From Rhea pennata (lineage: Eukaryota; Chordata; Aves; Rheiformes; Rheidae), in contig NC_084665.1 in NCBI RefSeq assembly GCF_028389875.1, forward strand, positions 19,252,001 to 19,316,000: 64,000 bases of DNA. The letters are read 5' to 3'. The notes beneath the pieces were generated by a model, which saw nothing but the letters and a program-made list of their open reading frames with translations, was not told the DNA's origin and made no database searches. Numbering within the stretch: position 1 is the first letter of the stretch; each line of letters starts with the position of its first letter. The position numbers were made by a program, and so were the translations under genes. Shown here piece by piece: positions 37,601-51,365 of this stretch.

Positions 37601-39772
37601 TGGAGCAGGATGGAAGGGGTGCGTGAGGCTCCAGCTGAGGCAGCGCATGATGGCCTGCTGAGCCATCTGATCAGCAGGGCAGCCTCAGCAGCAAAGCTTG
37701 GTAACCTTGTCAGTCGTACCAGAGAAAATCATGCTAGCTCAGGATTCACGAGTCCAGTAAGAAAATAAACGTCTAGGGGGAAAAAAACAAAAACAAAACC
37801 AGAGAATGTCAAATGTAATTACTGATTTAATTCTTTCTAGACATTTCAGGCAGCTGAAATAGAAATGTCTTCCAAAGCCTTCCCTTGGTTTACACAGGGG
37901 ATGTGGCTCCACTGGCCAAACCCTCTTCCAGACCCCCATATCAGCCAGTCTGCATTCCCACAGGAGTCTGAAGCTTCCTACAGCTGTGATTTTCCAAATG
38001 GGTTGAAGAAATATGATCAGGAGTAATAGCTGATGAACATGGCTTAGAGTTTGAATATGTTTGATCATAAATCTTTGATACCCTGAAAAAGTCTTGCACT
38101 TGGGTAGGCAAATGTTAGTAGGCTTCGGTGACTGAAAGCTGACCGCAGTTCATCATTCTGGGAGTAATAATGCAATGTACAGCTTTGCTCAGTGGACAGT
38201 TTCATGCTCCTGAAGGATGCCTATTTCTCTTCCAGTCCAAAAGAGGATCTTGCAGCCACTTAGCCTGCTCTAGACGCAGTGAACATATGAAGTAATATTT
38301 CCTTATCTTTTTTTCCTAGAATATGGATGCTTACAGGCTCCCAGCAAATTTGCGTTTCTGTGGTTCTGACTGTGAAAAGCTAGGAGTAATTCAGTGATAA
38401 CCTGGCTATGTTATCTTTATCTTCCAATGGCTCATCAGATTTGGACAGTGAAAATTTCTAAGCTGTAGGACATTCTCCCCTATTTCTGCAGCCCTGGGAT
38501 GATCTATGGAGTTGGTGGTTGAACATGGAACTTAAGTAATGCTCTTTTGTCAGTCCACATGATATGAGTTTGGTGCTTTTCCTTCACACTCTCAGCAGAT
38601 GTTTAGCCATCATACAAACACTATCAACTGCTGTTCACAAAGGAATTAAAGGGTACAGGAGTCACTAGAGCTGTGTTTTAACCATTTCAAAGTGTAACCA
38701 CAGCTTGCACCCTACACTAAACTGCTCTTGGTTACTCGGTTACTCTTTCATACTTTCATTTTTCTGAAGGATAATCTGCAGATCCTCCCAACACAATGAA
38801 ATAGACTGGCGTGTTTAATCAGCTCTGATCCCCTGAAGACATACTAGGAAAGAGGATCTAAAGATAAGAGCTGAGTGCGCTGCATTTGCTGACCATATGC
38901 TAGTATATTTTCTTTCAGATTGGACTCCAGCAGTAGCTTGTATTTGCAGGCACAGAAATGGAAACAACACAGCCTGGGAGTAAACAGCAGTCAAGAAACA
39001 TGTGAAGATCTAGCATCCTTTGTTTCAGCAGAGGAAGCAAAAGAAAAGAATGAGATAAGGATAGACAGTATCAGAGGCTGTGGGACAGCATGTCAATAGG
39101 CTCATTTGTCGTTTGTATTCCTGCAAAAAGGAATTTTAAGGAGGGATTTGAAGGAGGATAATTTGCAGATGTTTATAGATAAAATGATGGTGGCTGTAAG
39201 AAGGAAACACTTCGAGGAACTGACTGGTTGCCAAATCTCTCTGTCAAGTGACTTCTGACGAGTAACTTAGTCCAGGGTTATGTCAGAGTTTACATTACTT
39301 CCACAGGAGAAAAATAATTAACAACATTGCCTTCTCCCTTCAGCTGGTCACAGGACTGCTCGCTTTCCATTTTGATAAGGATGAACCATTTCTGTGCACA
39401 GCTTCCTCCCCTCCAGTTAGTCTGCTGAAACTCACTCTAAGGCAGCCAGGCAGACATGCTGGGGAAAGGTAGACTCTTGGACAAGTAAATCTATCAGTTG
39501 CTCCAGGGACTAAGAAGGAAAACTTGGGCAATTAGCTACTGCCTACAGGGAGCCAGGAAAACAGTTGTTTCTAAGGACCTTCTTAAAACCTAGATACCTT
39601 GGTGCAGCAGCAGCTGTGCATAAATTCTTAAATCTTAAGTATAAGCCTAGTTCTTTGGCAAGAGAAGCCCATCAGGCTCCTTAAAATGTGTTCCCTATTT
39701 ATCTTGACTGTCTTTCTCTTCCAGCCTTTCACCCACAGATAGGCTGCTGTCCCTCTCCCTCTTTTTCTGCCT

Positions 39773-40086
39773 TAGAATCATAGAATCAGTAAGGTTGGAA
39801 GGAGCCTTTGGAAATCATCTAGCCCAACCCCCCTGCTCAGACAGGGTCACCTACAGCATGTTAGACAGGGTTGTATCCAGGCGGGCCTTGAAGATCTCCA
39901 GGGAAGGAGACTCCACAACCTCTCTGGGCAACCTGTGCCAGTGCTCCGTCACTCTCACAGGGAAGAAATTCCCTCTCACGGTCAGGTGGAACTGCCTGTG
40001 CTTCAGTTTCTGCCCATTGCCTCTTGTCCTGTCACATGGGACAACGGAAAAGAGTTTAGCCCCACCCCCCTGACACCCTCTCTTGA
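39773..40086 (-). mobile_element. CR1 LINE, short 3' tail
   Basis: The left end TTAGAATCATAGAATCAGTAAGGTTGGAAGG is the reverse complement of the CR1 terminus. The remainder matches the ORF2 C-terminal segment up to about TGACACCCTCTCTTGATG. It is close in sequence to the 16.8 kb copy and therefore of the same young subfamily. Confidence 0.92.
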
Positions 40087-41834
40087 TGCCCCTGTCTTAC
40101 TGACTGGCCTGCCATGCTCTACTCTAAAGGCCAGATGCTTTTGGTGAATATGCATGGTCTAGCCACCATTAAGAGAGAAAAACCCAGAGGCAAGCACCTT
40201 GCTACTTTGGGTGAATGAGACATTCATTCAGATTCTCCTGGCTTCATGATATTTTGCAGGGATATTGTGATAAATGATCATTGTATAACTGATAATTACA
40301 TTCATTACCAACATTTATTATTGAAAATAATTGTGGTACTTGGCTATAACATAATTCATAGTTGTATTCCAGTTCTGGTTGAGTTACCTTCTCTCAGATG
40401 CCTTGCCTCTGTGTAATGGAGAAGCAGGGTGGTAGCAGCCCTTCCAGGATGGAGTCTGACCCGGTGAGGATGGTGGGGAAGGAAGAAGGGAGGAGGAGAG
40501 GGAATGCACAGCCTGCCTGCCACGTGGCAAACTGTGCCCTGTGGTAGAGCTTTGGAAAATATGACCTGAATACATGGAGGAGAGCAGATTAGCTGTCATA
40601 GCCAGGAGTGGCTGAGCGCAGTTATTGCAATGTGTCATCGGGCCTTTGTGGCTTTGAAGCCAAAAGAGACATGAGGCTGTAGCAAGCAGTTGCTATTTAC
40701 ATGCGAGGCCATATTTACTGTTCCAAAGCAGTAAGGGCTGTTCAGCCTGGTTCTCTGAGGAAATAAAGCTTATGCAGTCACACTGTTTGTCTGTCCGTTA
40801 CCCCTTCAGTTGCTCCTCAGTAAATTTGTATCCCATTGGCCAAGGGCAGCCAAATTTGACAGGGGGACAGTGCACACTTCCCTTTGTGGAGAGGTGGGTG
40901 GGTAGAGGCACGAGAGCTGATGTAGGGGAAGGCAGGGTGAACTCAGCCCCTTGGTTGAGACAGGCAGCAGCCAACTGCATGTGAGTCCTGGCTGGGCTGT
41001 CAGCCCTCGCTTGGCTCTGAGTCCTGTGTAGCTTCTGCCCAGTGATAGTGGCTGGGTGAGACCTCTGCTAGCAGCAGGTACTAATTGTGTCTGGTGGGGA
41101 GAGTTTCCTTCCTAACTGTTGCACAAGTCAGCTTAAAACCTGCAGGATGACATCTGATTAGCTTGATCTCCCTAAGGAAATATCTCACATCTATCTTATG
41201 TCTGAGTGATTAAAAGCATCCTGATAGGGGATGATATGGTATTAAACCCCTTATTTTCTCAAGAACCTGCATTTTGGACTGAGATTATTTTAAAGAAACC
41301 CCTGAGAGATGTCTTTTTTTTTTCAAAGCAATCACAGTTATTATAAACAAATACCCCTAATCACTCTGACCTCACATCATCAGATAAACAGGCTTAGCAT
41401 TCAGATGTCAATAGGGATTACTTTATATCTATCCATAGTGGTGACTGGGATAAAGCGATCTTTTCTGCAAATACAGTTTAGCCTTTAGGAAGTTGCTGCT
41501 AACTCATATGTAACCTCAGAGATGAGCTGCCAGCCAAAGATGGACAGCATGCAGTTTGCCTGTGCTAGTAAGCTATAAATAAAGGAGGAGCCTGCAGCTG
41601 CCTGTGTTCTGCTGCAGGTCAATATTTGTCCATACAAGTTTACTAGTTTGCGTTCAACTGGCTGACCAACAAATCCTCAGAACAGACTGCAATAAAAATG
41701 CTTTGATAGCATCAGCTGTCACAAACTATCAGGACTCCCAGAAGGAAAGTCCAGTTCATTGTCTCAATGACATGCTTTTGATGCAGAAAGTTACCATTTG
41801 ATATCATAAAGTCAGAGGATGAAGAGTCAGAAGA
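40087..41834. other. Gene desert
   Basis: Nothing recognised beyond ordinary intergenic sequence. Confidence 0.6.
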
Positions 41835-42060
41835 CAGCTCAGGATATCACCAAGGTCAAATTCCTAGACTGAAGCAGGAGCAAGTACTTCCAGATCATCC
41901 TTAACACTTTTTTAAACCACTCCAGTGGCAAAGATCCCACAGTCTTCCTAGATAAACCTAGTGTTTTTGATATTTTTATTTTTAAAGAGTATTCTGTTCT
42001 CATCCTCTGATCTACATCCTCCCTGAAGTACATCCAACTTCTGACCTTGATTAGAAGTGG
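41835..42060 (-). mobile_element. Possible ancient CR1-like remnant
   Basis: On the plus strand the text runs CACCAAGGTCAAATTC, then AGCAAGTACTTCCAG, TTTAAACCACTCCAGTGG and AAGATCCCACAGTCTTCC. This follows the order of the antisense 3' part of old amniote CR1 elements (slot phrases of the type 'aaaacctccagtgatggagattccacaacctcc'). It is strongly decayed with no reading frame. The call is by eye and borders are approximate. Confidence 0.45.
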
Positions 42061-45000
42061 CCAAATTTTCTGGAACTGCTGTCTTATGTCCTCATGACTT
42101 TTCTGGGTTGTAAATCTAACAGCCTTGATGGTTCTGAATATCCCACTCTCCTAATACATTCAAGATGGTGAGTCACCTCTGATTACAGACTTCTATAGAT
42201 TTCTAACATGCTAATGAAAAGCCATGGAGCACAGAGGCTATGGTACAAGGCAGGTGCTTGAGAGAACACTGGTTCCAGCCTTCTTGCAACACTTCTAGGT
42301 TTTCGCACAACTGTGGCAGGCTGCCTGAATTTCCCTTTTGGTCCCCATGTATCTTTGATCCTTTCTCTTCCTATAACTAGTGGTAACAACTACTGCAGAG
42401 AGGGTGTGCATACAATAGCAGTTGGATGTCCATTACCAGTTTATTTTCTTAAAACCTCCCCAGGCATTTGGCTTTTTGCCACTGTTAGGGACAGGGTAAT
42501 GGCCTGTATGGTTTGACTCAGTAGAGCCTTTCAAATGTCCAGTTAAGATTCATTTGACTTAGAATATGACAAAGTTTTCCTATTTGAATAGGAACATTAA
42601 AGTCCATCTAAGAGGCTACTCAAAAGAACAGTTGAGGCATATTAGAGAGAAAGAGTATGGATCAGTTGGGTGGGAAGCCATGCAGAAGCAGAGAGCGTTA
42701 GAGAGCAGAGCACTGAGAAGGTCAAAAGGGGTAACCATCCTACTGTCTCATCATCACCATTCCCTACCATGGCTTTGCAGACTCTTCTGCCTTTATATGA
42801 TGGGTACCTTAGTGCAAAACCGAGCCTCTGAGCAGCAGCTGAGATGCAGATAATAAGTGATGGCCAGCCAGGTTGTTAGAGCAAATTGGAGAAGAAATGG
42901 GAATGATTTTCATTTCTAAAAGCTCTTGAAGCTTTGTTAATACAATTTCAGTATTATTTTTTATGGAACAATCCTGCTTAACCAAGATGACCCACCAGAC
43001 ATTTCCCATCTCTAATTTTAATGTGATTTTATGAAATGGATACGTTTGGCATGTCATCTGGAAACATTAACCAAGGAGGTTAAAGAGGTCAGTCTCTTGG
43101 TTTTAAAGCATCCATTTAGGGAATAGATAAGTGGATTGACTAAGTGCTGGCACATTTGTCATAGGGCTATTATACCTGAATTTTCTTCTGAGCTGGTTAT
43201 AAGCTGTTGGTTAATGGGGTAGAATTAGATTTTTACAGAACTCTGTGCAGATAATTTTCTTGGAAAACATTTTGAAGAGCCTGGCTGTCCAGAATATGAG
43301 ATGTGATGTTCCACTGCTGTCTGATTGATTGCTCCTCAAACAGCAGGACTGCGGCTTCAAGTGGTAGCCTGTGGCTCCTCCATTAGCATTTCTGTGCTAG
43401 CACAGGAAAGCTATAATAAAGAGAAATGAAACATTAATATAGAACCAGCCTCGAAGCCCTCAGATCTGAACATGACTAGACATTAAGGAAATCTAACATT
43501 TGATCTAGACCAGGGCTACTGAGGATCCTCAGGTCCAGAATCACCATGTTTTCAAATTCTAGGCACAGCCTGTTTAACTTGAGCTCATCCATCGTAATGT
43601 GATGAATGCAAATACTGAATAACATCAAGGAAACTCCCTCTCAACAGGATTTCAGAGAAATCTGCAGTCATCTCAAACCATATAAATAATAAGTAATACA
43701 TAACCTGGCTGGACAAAACACTTGCTATCGAATATGTCAAAAGCTATATTGCACTAGCAGGGATAGCAATGGGGAGAGATCAGTAGACTTAAGAGTATTT
43801 TCCCCCATTTTCTCCGTATTTTTCCATAAATGTTTTCTTCTGAAAGGTTCCCTTCCTTTCCCACATTCTAACATTTCCTTCAGGCAGGCCACGGAAGATA
43901 CACAGGGAAAGCTCCAGGTATTTCCAAGATTATAGAATGCTTCATGTCCAGAACACCATTATCTGAAACTGGCTGAGACACTTCAGACAGAAATAGTTCC
44001 CATTCTAACAGATAGTAAAGAGAACTCATGATAATTTCTATTTCCTGAATGACAAGGGTCCACAAAATCATCACCAAGAAATTAACTTTTCTAGTCCTAG
44101 CAGTGAGGGCTGGATAAGCAATAGAAAAATTCTGCAAAAGATGAGGTGTAAATTCCTATATTCTTAGCAGAGCTTATCTGCCCCAGCAAGAAGTGTGTGG
44201 GATGGAAGGTGTTATCTCCTCTGTTCGTGTATTGTTTGATGCCCTCCTCACTATTTTATCAAAGAAAAATGGTCTTCCTCTTCCATTGTGTATTCCTGAT
44301 CCTACATATGTTAATTCTTGAGGTCTTGAATCCCACTTCCTATCATCCTGTTTTGCTCATTTTCCCTTCGTTGTTAAATTTTCCTCAACAAGCACAGACT
44401 TATGATGCTCTTCATGGTTAGAAGGAGCTTCCCCAGTGCTCCCGCAGATCTCATTTGTTACTCTCCACTGAAACCCTTCTCAGAAAGCCAAAATGCTTAA
44501 ACAAAAGCTGGCAGTGCTTAAGCTGACATGTGCTGTTCTCGTGTTCACTTGTCTAGTAGCTCCAGCTTGCAGCTCCTAGCTAGCCTGTGCTCAGGTTTTT
44601 CTCTGTCTTGGAGACTCTTTGGGACATGTGTTGGCCATTTTGCTCCAAGTTCTTGCCTCAGCTAGCATGGCAGGGTTGAACACTCTGATTGGTACTCCTC
44701 TATTTTATGGAAATAAAATTAATAACTATACTATGAATAATGAGCCACTTTAGAACCATAGCCTTAACAAGTCCATTCATGCCGAACTGCATGTGGGTGG
44801 AGGCCTCAAATAATTTACTAGTGCTTGAACAGAGAAGGCTGAGACAACAGGCACCCTGCATCCTAGCAGGGGCTCACTTATTTCACAGGCAGCTGTTGGA
44901 GGTCGGGGCCTATTAATAGCAACATGATGTGACTGCATCACTTCTGTTAAAATACAAATGAAGAATGGTGTCATCCCTGTGACACTGAGAATGCTTTGTT

Positions 45001-45174
45001 TGACGTTGGGCATTAATAACAGTTTCACTGCAAGCTCTTAATGGTATCAGTACAAAATATGAGCACCAAGGAGGGGCTGTCCCCAACTATTGTATTAGAC
45101 AGGCTGGCTCTGTCTAGACTGTGTCAGAAAGCCCTCATCACCTTTGGGGATCCTGGAAATGCAAGTGTTTTGAA
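42061..45174. other. Gene desert
   Basis: No gene, RNA or repeat family recognised; frames stay below 96 codons. Confidence 0.6.
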
Positions 45175-45208
45175 GTTGATACTCAACACAGAGTATCAAC
45201 TCTGTGTT
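45175..45208. other. Two overlapping perfect hairpins
   Basis: GTTGATACTC (45175-45184) pairs with GAGTATCAAC (45191-45200) around a six-base loop. AACACAGAGT (45185-45194) pairs with ACTCTGTGTT (45199-45208) around a four-base loop. The two 10-bp stems share bases and so exclude each other. The block directly abuts the 3' terminus of the old CR1 copy. Confidence 0.7.
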
Positions 45209-45211
45209 TTT

Positions 45212-46645
45212 TTATGATACAGAATCATAAAAATTGATGCTGGAAGGAACCTTTGCAGCTCTGTTGCCCAACCTCCTGTTCAGAGTTGGACCATCAATAG
45301 CAGCTGACCAGGGCAGCTGCAGCTTGGTCCAGCCACATCTTGAAAACCTCCAGGGATGGAGGTCCCACAGCCTTTCTGGGTAACCTGTCCCAGTACCGCA
45401 CCACCCTCCTAGTGCAAAACTCTTCCCCAACATCCAGCCTGAACCTCCCAAACTGCAAACTCTGGCCACTCCTTGTCGTATCATCTTCTTGTGTTGCCTG
45501 CTACTACTGAGAAAGATTGGGTTCTGCCCTCTTCGTCAGACTTCTCCATACTTCTTCAGCAGAAGCAGTTGTAGGCTGCTCCCCTCTTAGTCGCCTCTTT
45601 CTCAGCCTTAGCAAGCCCGGTTCCCTTGGCCTCCCCTCAGGGACGATGTGCTTGAAGTCCCTGGCTATCCTGGTAGCTCTCCCCAGCCCTGCCAATTTCT
45701 CCACATCCCTCTCGACCTGCGAAGGGGAGCTGAGGCTAGACACAGTAACCCAGGTGCGGCCCTCACCACCTGCGGTAGAGGGCAGTGGTAACAATTCCTC
45801 TCAGTGCTAGCCATGTGCCTCCAAACACCACCCAGTGTGCCGCCTATCCTATTTGTGATAGTTTGGTGTCCTCTGTAACCCTCGGGCCCTCTCCAGCAGG
45901 ACGACTCAACCCATTGCTTCCCAGCCCGCAGTGCTGCAGGAGGCCCCATGCCAGGTGCAGAGCATCACCTTCCTCCCTGGGGGGATTCACGAGGCTCCTG
46001 TTAGCCCAGTCCTCAAGTTTGCCATGGTCCCTCTGGAGCAAAGCTCTGCCATTTGGTGTGTCAGCCAAGCTCCTCCTTGTTCTCTCAATTTGGTATCGTC
46101 CACAAATTCACCCAGTGGCTCATCACCTAGGTCACAGATGAGGATGCTGAACACTATTGGCCCCAGTACTGACCCCTGGGGCCAATTCTGCTCCATGCTG
46201 GCTCCCAATGGACATGAAGACATTCAGCATGAGCCTTTGAGACTGACAGTCCAGCTGGTTTTCAACCTGCCCAACAGGCTGTTCATCCCATAGGCTTCCT
46301 CACCTCCCAAATGACATTGTTGGGGGAAGATGGTGACTTAGATCTTACTACAACCAAGGTAAAGTACATCCACTGTTCCCCTTTGTCCACACAGCCAGTC
46401 ATTTGACATAGAAGGCCATCAGACTGATGAACCATGATTTGTCCTTGATAGACCCATGCTGACTACTCCCAATTATTTTCTTGTCCTTTACTTATTTAGG
46501 AATGGATTTCAAGAGAATGTGCTCCATGGTCCTTTCAAGGATTCATGTGAGGCAGACCAGCCTAAAGTTCCATCCGTCTCCATCCTCCATCTTTCCTTTC
46601 TTAAAAATGAATGTAAAGTTAGTGTAGTCATCAGTAATATCCCCC
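45212..46645 (-). mobile_element. CR1 LINE, older diverged copy
   Basis: A 1.4 kb minus-strand CR1 with a degenerate terminus (ACAGAATCATAAAAATTG at about 45219). Reverse transcriptase is readable only in broken frames: GSVLGPIVFSILICDLGDE and FVDDTKL in 46223-45987, and tail-domain pieces at 45484-45212. Frameshifts separate these segments, and it is clearly more decayed than the other copies. The right border is uncertain; weak similarity reaches the SITGL-type region near 46,600. Confidence 0.88.
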
Positions 46646-47479
46646 AGCTTTCATGATTTTTGTAGATAGATATTTTTGTAGACTGTTCCTTAGGCTGCTT
46701 TCTTAGCATCAACAATTTGCAGCTTATAGGCTTTCTGAGTGAGAAGTTGTTGTCAAAAGCCCTCCGTGAATCTTTTTCTTCTAAGAATTTGTTTAGTTGC
46801 TTTCTGAACCTGCATAAAATTTTGCATCCGCAAGATCCTGAAGAATGGAGTTTTACAGATTACTTGTACGTTCTGCAAAGAACCACTTCCTTGTGTTTGT
46901 CGTAGACTTGCTAAGTGCTAGTTTCATTTCTTGTTCTTGTTGCACAAAATGCAATGAATGATCATTCACTATTGATCCTCCCCCTGTCCTTCATGACTTT
47001 ATAGATCTCCATACAAGTGATAATAAAAAGGTGACAAAGATATGCAAGTGAGAAGACAAGTGCTAAATTCTGCCTTTGCTCCATGCAGCATGTGGGTCCT
47101 CACACTTCATTTGAATGTCGTCTTTAGAGACTGTCCCTTTTCCTGTTTCCTTCTCCCTCCTTTTTCTGGCACTCTACCAGTAAATAGTAATTAGGAATAA
47201 TGGAGACTATAAGCAACTATTTTCTTGCCCATTTACCTGTGGTGCTCTAGTAATTGCTTAATGGTAAACATATGCTTTACTGACATACTTCAGACAGCAA
47301 TGCTCACAAGTTTAACTTATTGCCTTTGAAGGATATGCTAACACAATTTTCTTCTGCATTTCTCCAGGCCACAGAGACAAGAACTGCCACAGGCAGAGGT
47401 GCTATAAAGAGGCTCAGCTGGATTATTATTTGAATTTCATTAGAATTATGAATAGTGGCACAGATGAGGTTGCCAGGGC

Positions 47480-47493
47480 GGGGGGGGGGGGGG
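47480..47493 (+). repeat. G14 homopolymer
   Basis: A pure G run preceded by GGGC. Likely length-variable and error-prone in assemblies. Confidence 0.9.
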
Positions 47494-49417
47494 CACCTTA
47501 ATCTATTAAAGAGCCTTAATTTTCTCTGAAAGATTGCTTTGACTCCTTGCTCTGCTAATCTGGTGTTTGTGTTTATGAGGACAGTATGCATCCTCAAGCA
47601 ACAATTTTAATATCTGCTTGACATATGCTGCTTTCGTGATTTAGAAGTCATTGATCTTGTGACTTCTTGTGCGTTTGGCATTCAGAAAAGAACAGACCTG
47701 AAGGGAATGAGATAACCTGCAGGTTAGTAACAGAGCTATCTGAATTCAGATTTGTCCCACCAAGCAGGAAATGATGAGGCAGAAAGGCCAAGCAGCCTCT
47801 CTAGCAAAAGTGGAATAGACATGGGGATGACAGTTACCTTTGCCAGGTGCTTTCCCTATGCTGTGAGCAAGCCTATCCCAAAGCAAACAAAACTGCATGT
47901 TTAGGGGTCATGAAGTTAAAGATGATCCAATACAGAGGCATCCTGCTAGGGAGGCAGTCTTGACTCTGAGATTTATTACGCTGCAGAGTCATCTTATATG
48001 GAAGAAAGCCTGGGAGCCACCAGATGACAGCCCAGACTCCTTGATAAAATCCTTTGAACTGATTGAGCACAAGGTGCTGTTGGGGTGATGCTTGGGTAGG
48101 ATCTAGAAAAAATAGTTGCTTGTGCATCATACAGTTCAAAAAGGGAGCTATATCTTAGTTCATCTTCCTCAATGCCCTGGCAGATTTGCTCATCCTAAAA
48201 TTATTGAATGGCTCCATCTTGTGGGCTTTGAAGGCAGTGATACTTTGGCACTGTTAGAGATTCTGCAGTATTGCATTTGAATACTGATGCCACTTTCTAA
48301 AAGATGGATAAGGTTGATTCATTCTTGCACTGTTAGTCAAAGAGTAGGCAGTCATCAAGAACTGTTTTTTTCCTGCTTATTTTCTGTCAGCTGGCAGAGA
48401 CAGGCCTTAGAGCTTAGTGGTTGATTTTCATGCCTTAATTGATTTTGCCTCTGTTAGTAGTCTTATTGGAAAATTGTCAACACAGATGTGATAATCAAAA
48501 TTTTGCAATTAGAAAGGAAATACATAGGAAAAGCTTTGAAATACATATTGAAGAAAATGTCAGATCATTTTTTGCAATGTCTTCTCTTCTTCCAAGATGA
48601 AATTCATCATAGATATGGCAACCAGTCTATGCATCACAAAACTCACCTCATGGAACTAAGGTGCAAATGGAAAATATAATATATGTAGTGTTGTATTTGT
48701 CTTTAGGGATTACCCTGGCAACCACAGCACATGTCCGTTACTGCAATGTTTTTATGAAGTATTAGACATTTGATCATGAACAGCCCATGCACTGCCAGTC
48801 TAAGACTTCCCAAAAAGCAATTGCTGCCCTGTGTGCAACAGGATGCATGTATCATGGGCATGCAGAATTCCGGGATGCAAAGTAGTCTTTGATGAGATGG
48901 TCAGTGTGACTATTTATATGGAGTATCAAGTTTTTTGACAAAAGTATGGTTACCATGCACTTGTAAATCCCAGACAATCACAGCAGCTCCTTGAAATCTG
49001 CCTAGATAAGATTTTGGATAAGAGGTGTTTGAATATCTCTCTGGATAAGAGACAAAGAGATGATGTTCCCGAGAAAAGGTATATTTTAGCCTAAACTACA
49101 TCAAGGAAACTGTACAATATCTTAAGAGCATCATAAGCAGCTGAGCAGACAAATTCATTCAGTTTTATAGCCTATGATGAAAAACACAATGAAAGCATAA
49201 ATAAATAAAAAATAGTTAAACTTCCCATTAAGTTTTGGGCTTTGGACTTTGCTTACCTAAGTGTTTCCAGGAATTTTCTAAGCATAGTTATGAAGGCAGG
49301 TCATGCTGGATTCAGTGTTGTGCTGGAGACATACTCAGAATCTGTGGGCAAAGCCAAGAGTCAAGAGGACCAAGAAGTGAGGAGGGATCCAGGGAAAGAT
49401 ACTAGAAAAAATTGGCA

Positions 49418-49436
49418 GGGGCGGGGGGGGGGGGGG
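49418..49436 (+). repeat. GGGGC then G14 homopolymer
   Basis: A second long G run, 2 kb from the first and with the same GGGGC-G(n) structure. Confidence 0.9.
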
Positions 49437-51280
49437 TGGTGAAAGGGTGGGTTTAGACACCTGCTTCTGAATTTGTGCCACACAGGTAGGGAGCAGCTTG
49501 TTGCATGTTACAAATAACCTTGGTGAGCCAGGATCACACCATTTTAGGCACTGTATGAGCACAGAAAAAAAGAAAAAAAAAAGACATTTAATTCCCCACA
49601 GAGCCTGCAACAAAAGTGTAGACTAAGACATACAGTCAGGGAAGCATGAGAATAAGAAAACAGCTGGATAGCATGATAGGCAGTGATCTCTGCACATCAG
49701 CAGTCTAAGTAAGTACTCCGTCAAGTACTTTTCTAGCCATGACAGCAAAAGAGAGTTTAAAGTAGGGACATGAAGGAGGAAAATGAGTCAATTTGAAGAC
49801 AGTTACAGGGATTTCCTCATGCATGTCCTGGACACACTTATGTGGCAGAAAAGACAAAGACACTCATTTGAAGGTTCAAGAAGTTGATGAGAGCAGTGAG
49901 CTTCCTGGGTCAATCAGAGATGGATATCAATATTCAAATGTTGCATGGCAGTGGAGGGAAGATGGGGGTGTAAAGGCTAAAGAAATAAGCAAAAACATTT
50001 GAAACGTTCCTCAGTGAAAGGAAATCAGGATACCCTCTAGTGGGAGAATCTGTGTAAGGCAGCTGCAGACAGCAGCTGGGAAAATGATCTCTGCAGCAAC
50101 ATTCAGGATGCTCAGAAACAGGCAAGGTGGGGTTTTTCACAGCTAAAGGATGCTCAGGCCTGGTTTGGAGTCTGAACTGCTGCAGACGCATGCAAGTAAT
50201 GTTAAGTCCCAATGGACTCCAGAATTTACATTCCCTTACCTTAAAAGAATACCAACTCCTTGAGACAAATGTTCGACACATAAGAAAGGAACAGAATAAT
50301 TTATCACAGGAGAAAAGCAGGAGAGACTGAGAACATCATTGATAGGATTTTACAGTCTGTTCGATGATGAGCCCAGATTTTCTCAAAAAAATGGACAATG
50401 AAGCAAAACAGAAAATAAGGCAAAAAGGGAGAAAAATTCAGCAGTTTTTGCCAAATTAATTGCAAGCAAAATCATTCTTGACTACATATCTGGCAATGAG
50501 GTGAATTCTGAACATTTGAGCAGAACATACCAATCATGAACATGGGAGATGTTAATATTGGTAGAAACACCAATGTACTTCACACCTATATAATTTGTCC
50601 CTTTTAGCCTGGACTCCAGAACTCTGTGTTTTTCATCCATCACTCATTAAGTGCTAGGGAAAGTCACAGACACACTGATACATTCATATTAAAACATAGT
50701 ATAACAGGTGGTAACTAAACACAGCAGCTTTGCACTGGCTGATCTTTAAATTACACTGTTATAATCAGAAGAGAAATTCCATACAGCAAGCAAACAAAAA
50801 TAAGACCCAGCAGGTACACTAATGCAATTGCTTCCTCTGGGAGAAACTTCCTCTCTGAGCAGGTGGGCAAAAGGGCCAACCCCCGAAGTCTTGCTCAGCC
50901 CTCTGGGCTGATAGCTCCTCTGGCCACTCTGCTCACCAGCCTCACTGACTGTATCTCAGGTCTGCTGTGGCACCAGCAGAAAGGTCATCCTGTGCTTCAG
51001 GCATTGCCCATCACACTAAATACTGAGGATCTTCTGCCAGCTGTGTTACAGAGGTGCCACACAGCCACTAACTAATCACAGAGTCCCCTACTTTCAAGAA
51101 TCAATTTTCATTTGGGGTACTTCAGTCTTGGAGTACACATCCGGAGCCTCACAAGCATCCTTGGAAATGCTGGAACTGGGCCCACCTCTTGTGTGAACCT
51201 GAGATAGCCAGAAAGACTTGTAGCATGCTAAAAAAAACATTGTAGAAATGAAGGAAATATTGATTGCCTCTTTATTGGAG

Positions 51281-51365
51281 AAATCACTAACTCTTTCTGC
51301 CTCAGTTTCCAATCTGTAACGTGAGGGCTGATAGTAATTCTTCACTCTTATAAAGTGCTGTACAG
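51281..51365 (+). mobile_element. MIR-like SINE relic, 3' half
   Basis: AATCACTAACTCTTTCTGCC, CTCAGTTTCCAATCTGTAAC and GTGAGGGCTGATAGTAATTC, followed by TATAAAGTGCTGTACAG, reproduce the order of the MIR core and tail (cacttaacctctctgtgcctcagtttcc, atctgtaaaatggggataataat, gtaaagcgctttgcag). About 85 bases are recognisable. Confidence 0.65.

Larger units (their letters stand above)
33071..39772. other. Gene desert
   Basis: No gene recognised. Includes a stretch near 35800-36030 rich in homeodomain-type ATTA/TAAT words. Confidence 0.6.
46646..51280. other. Gene desert with two G14 runs
   Basis: No gene recognised. Two G homopolymers are listed separately. Confidence 0.6.
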
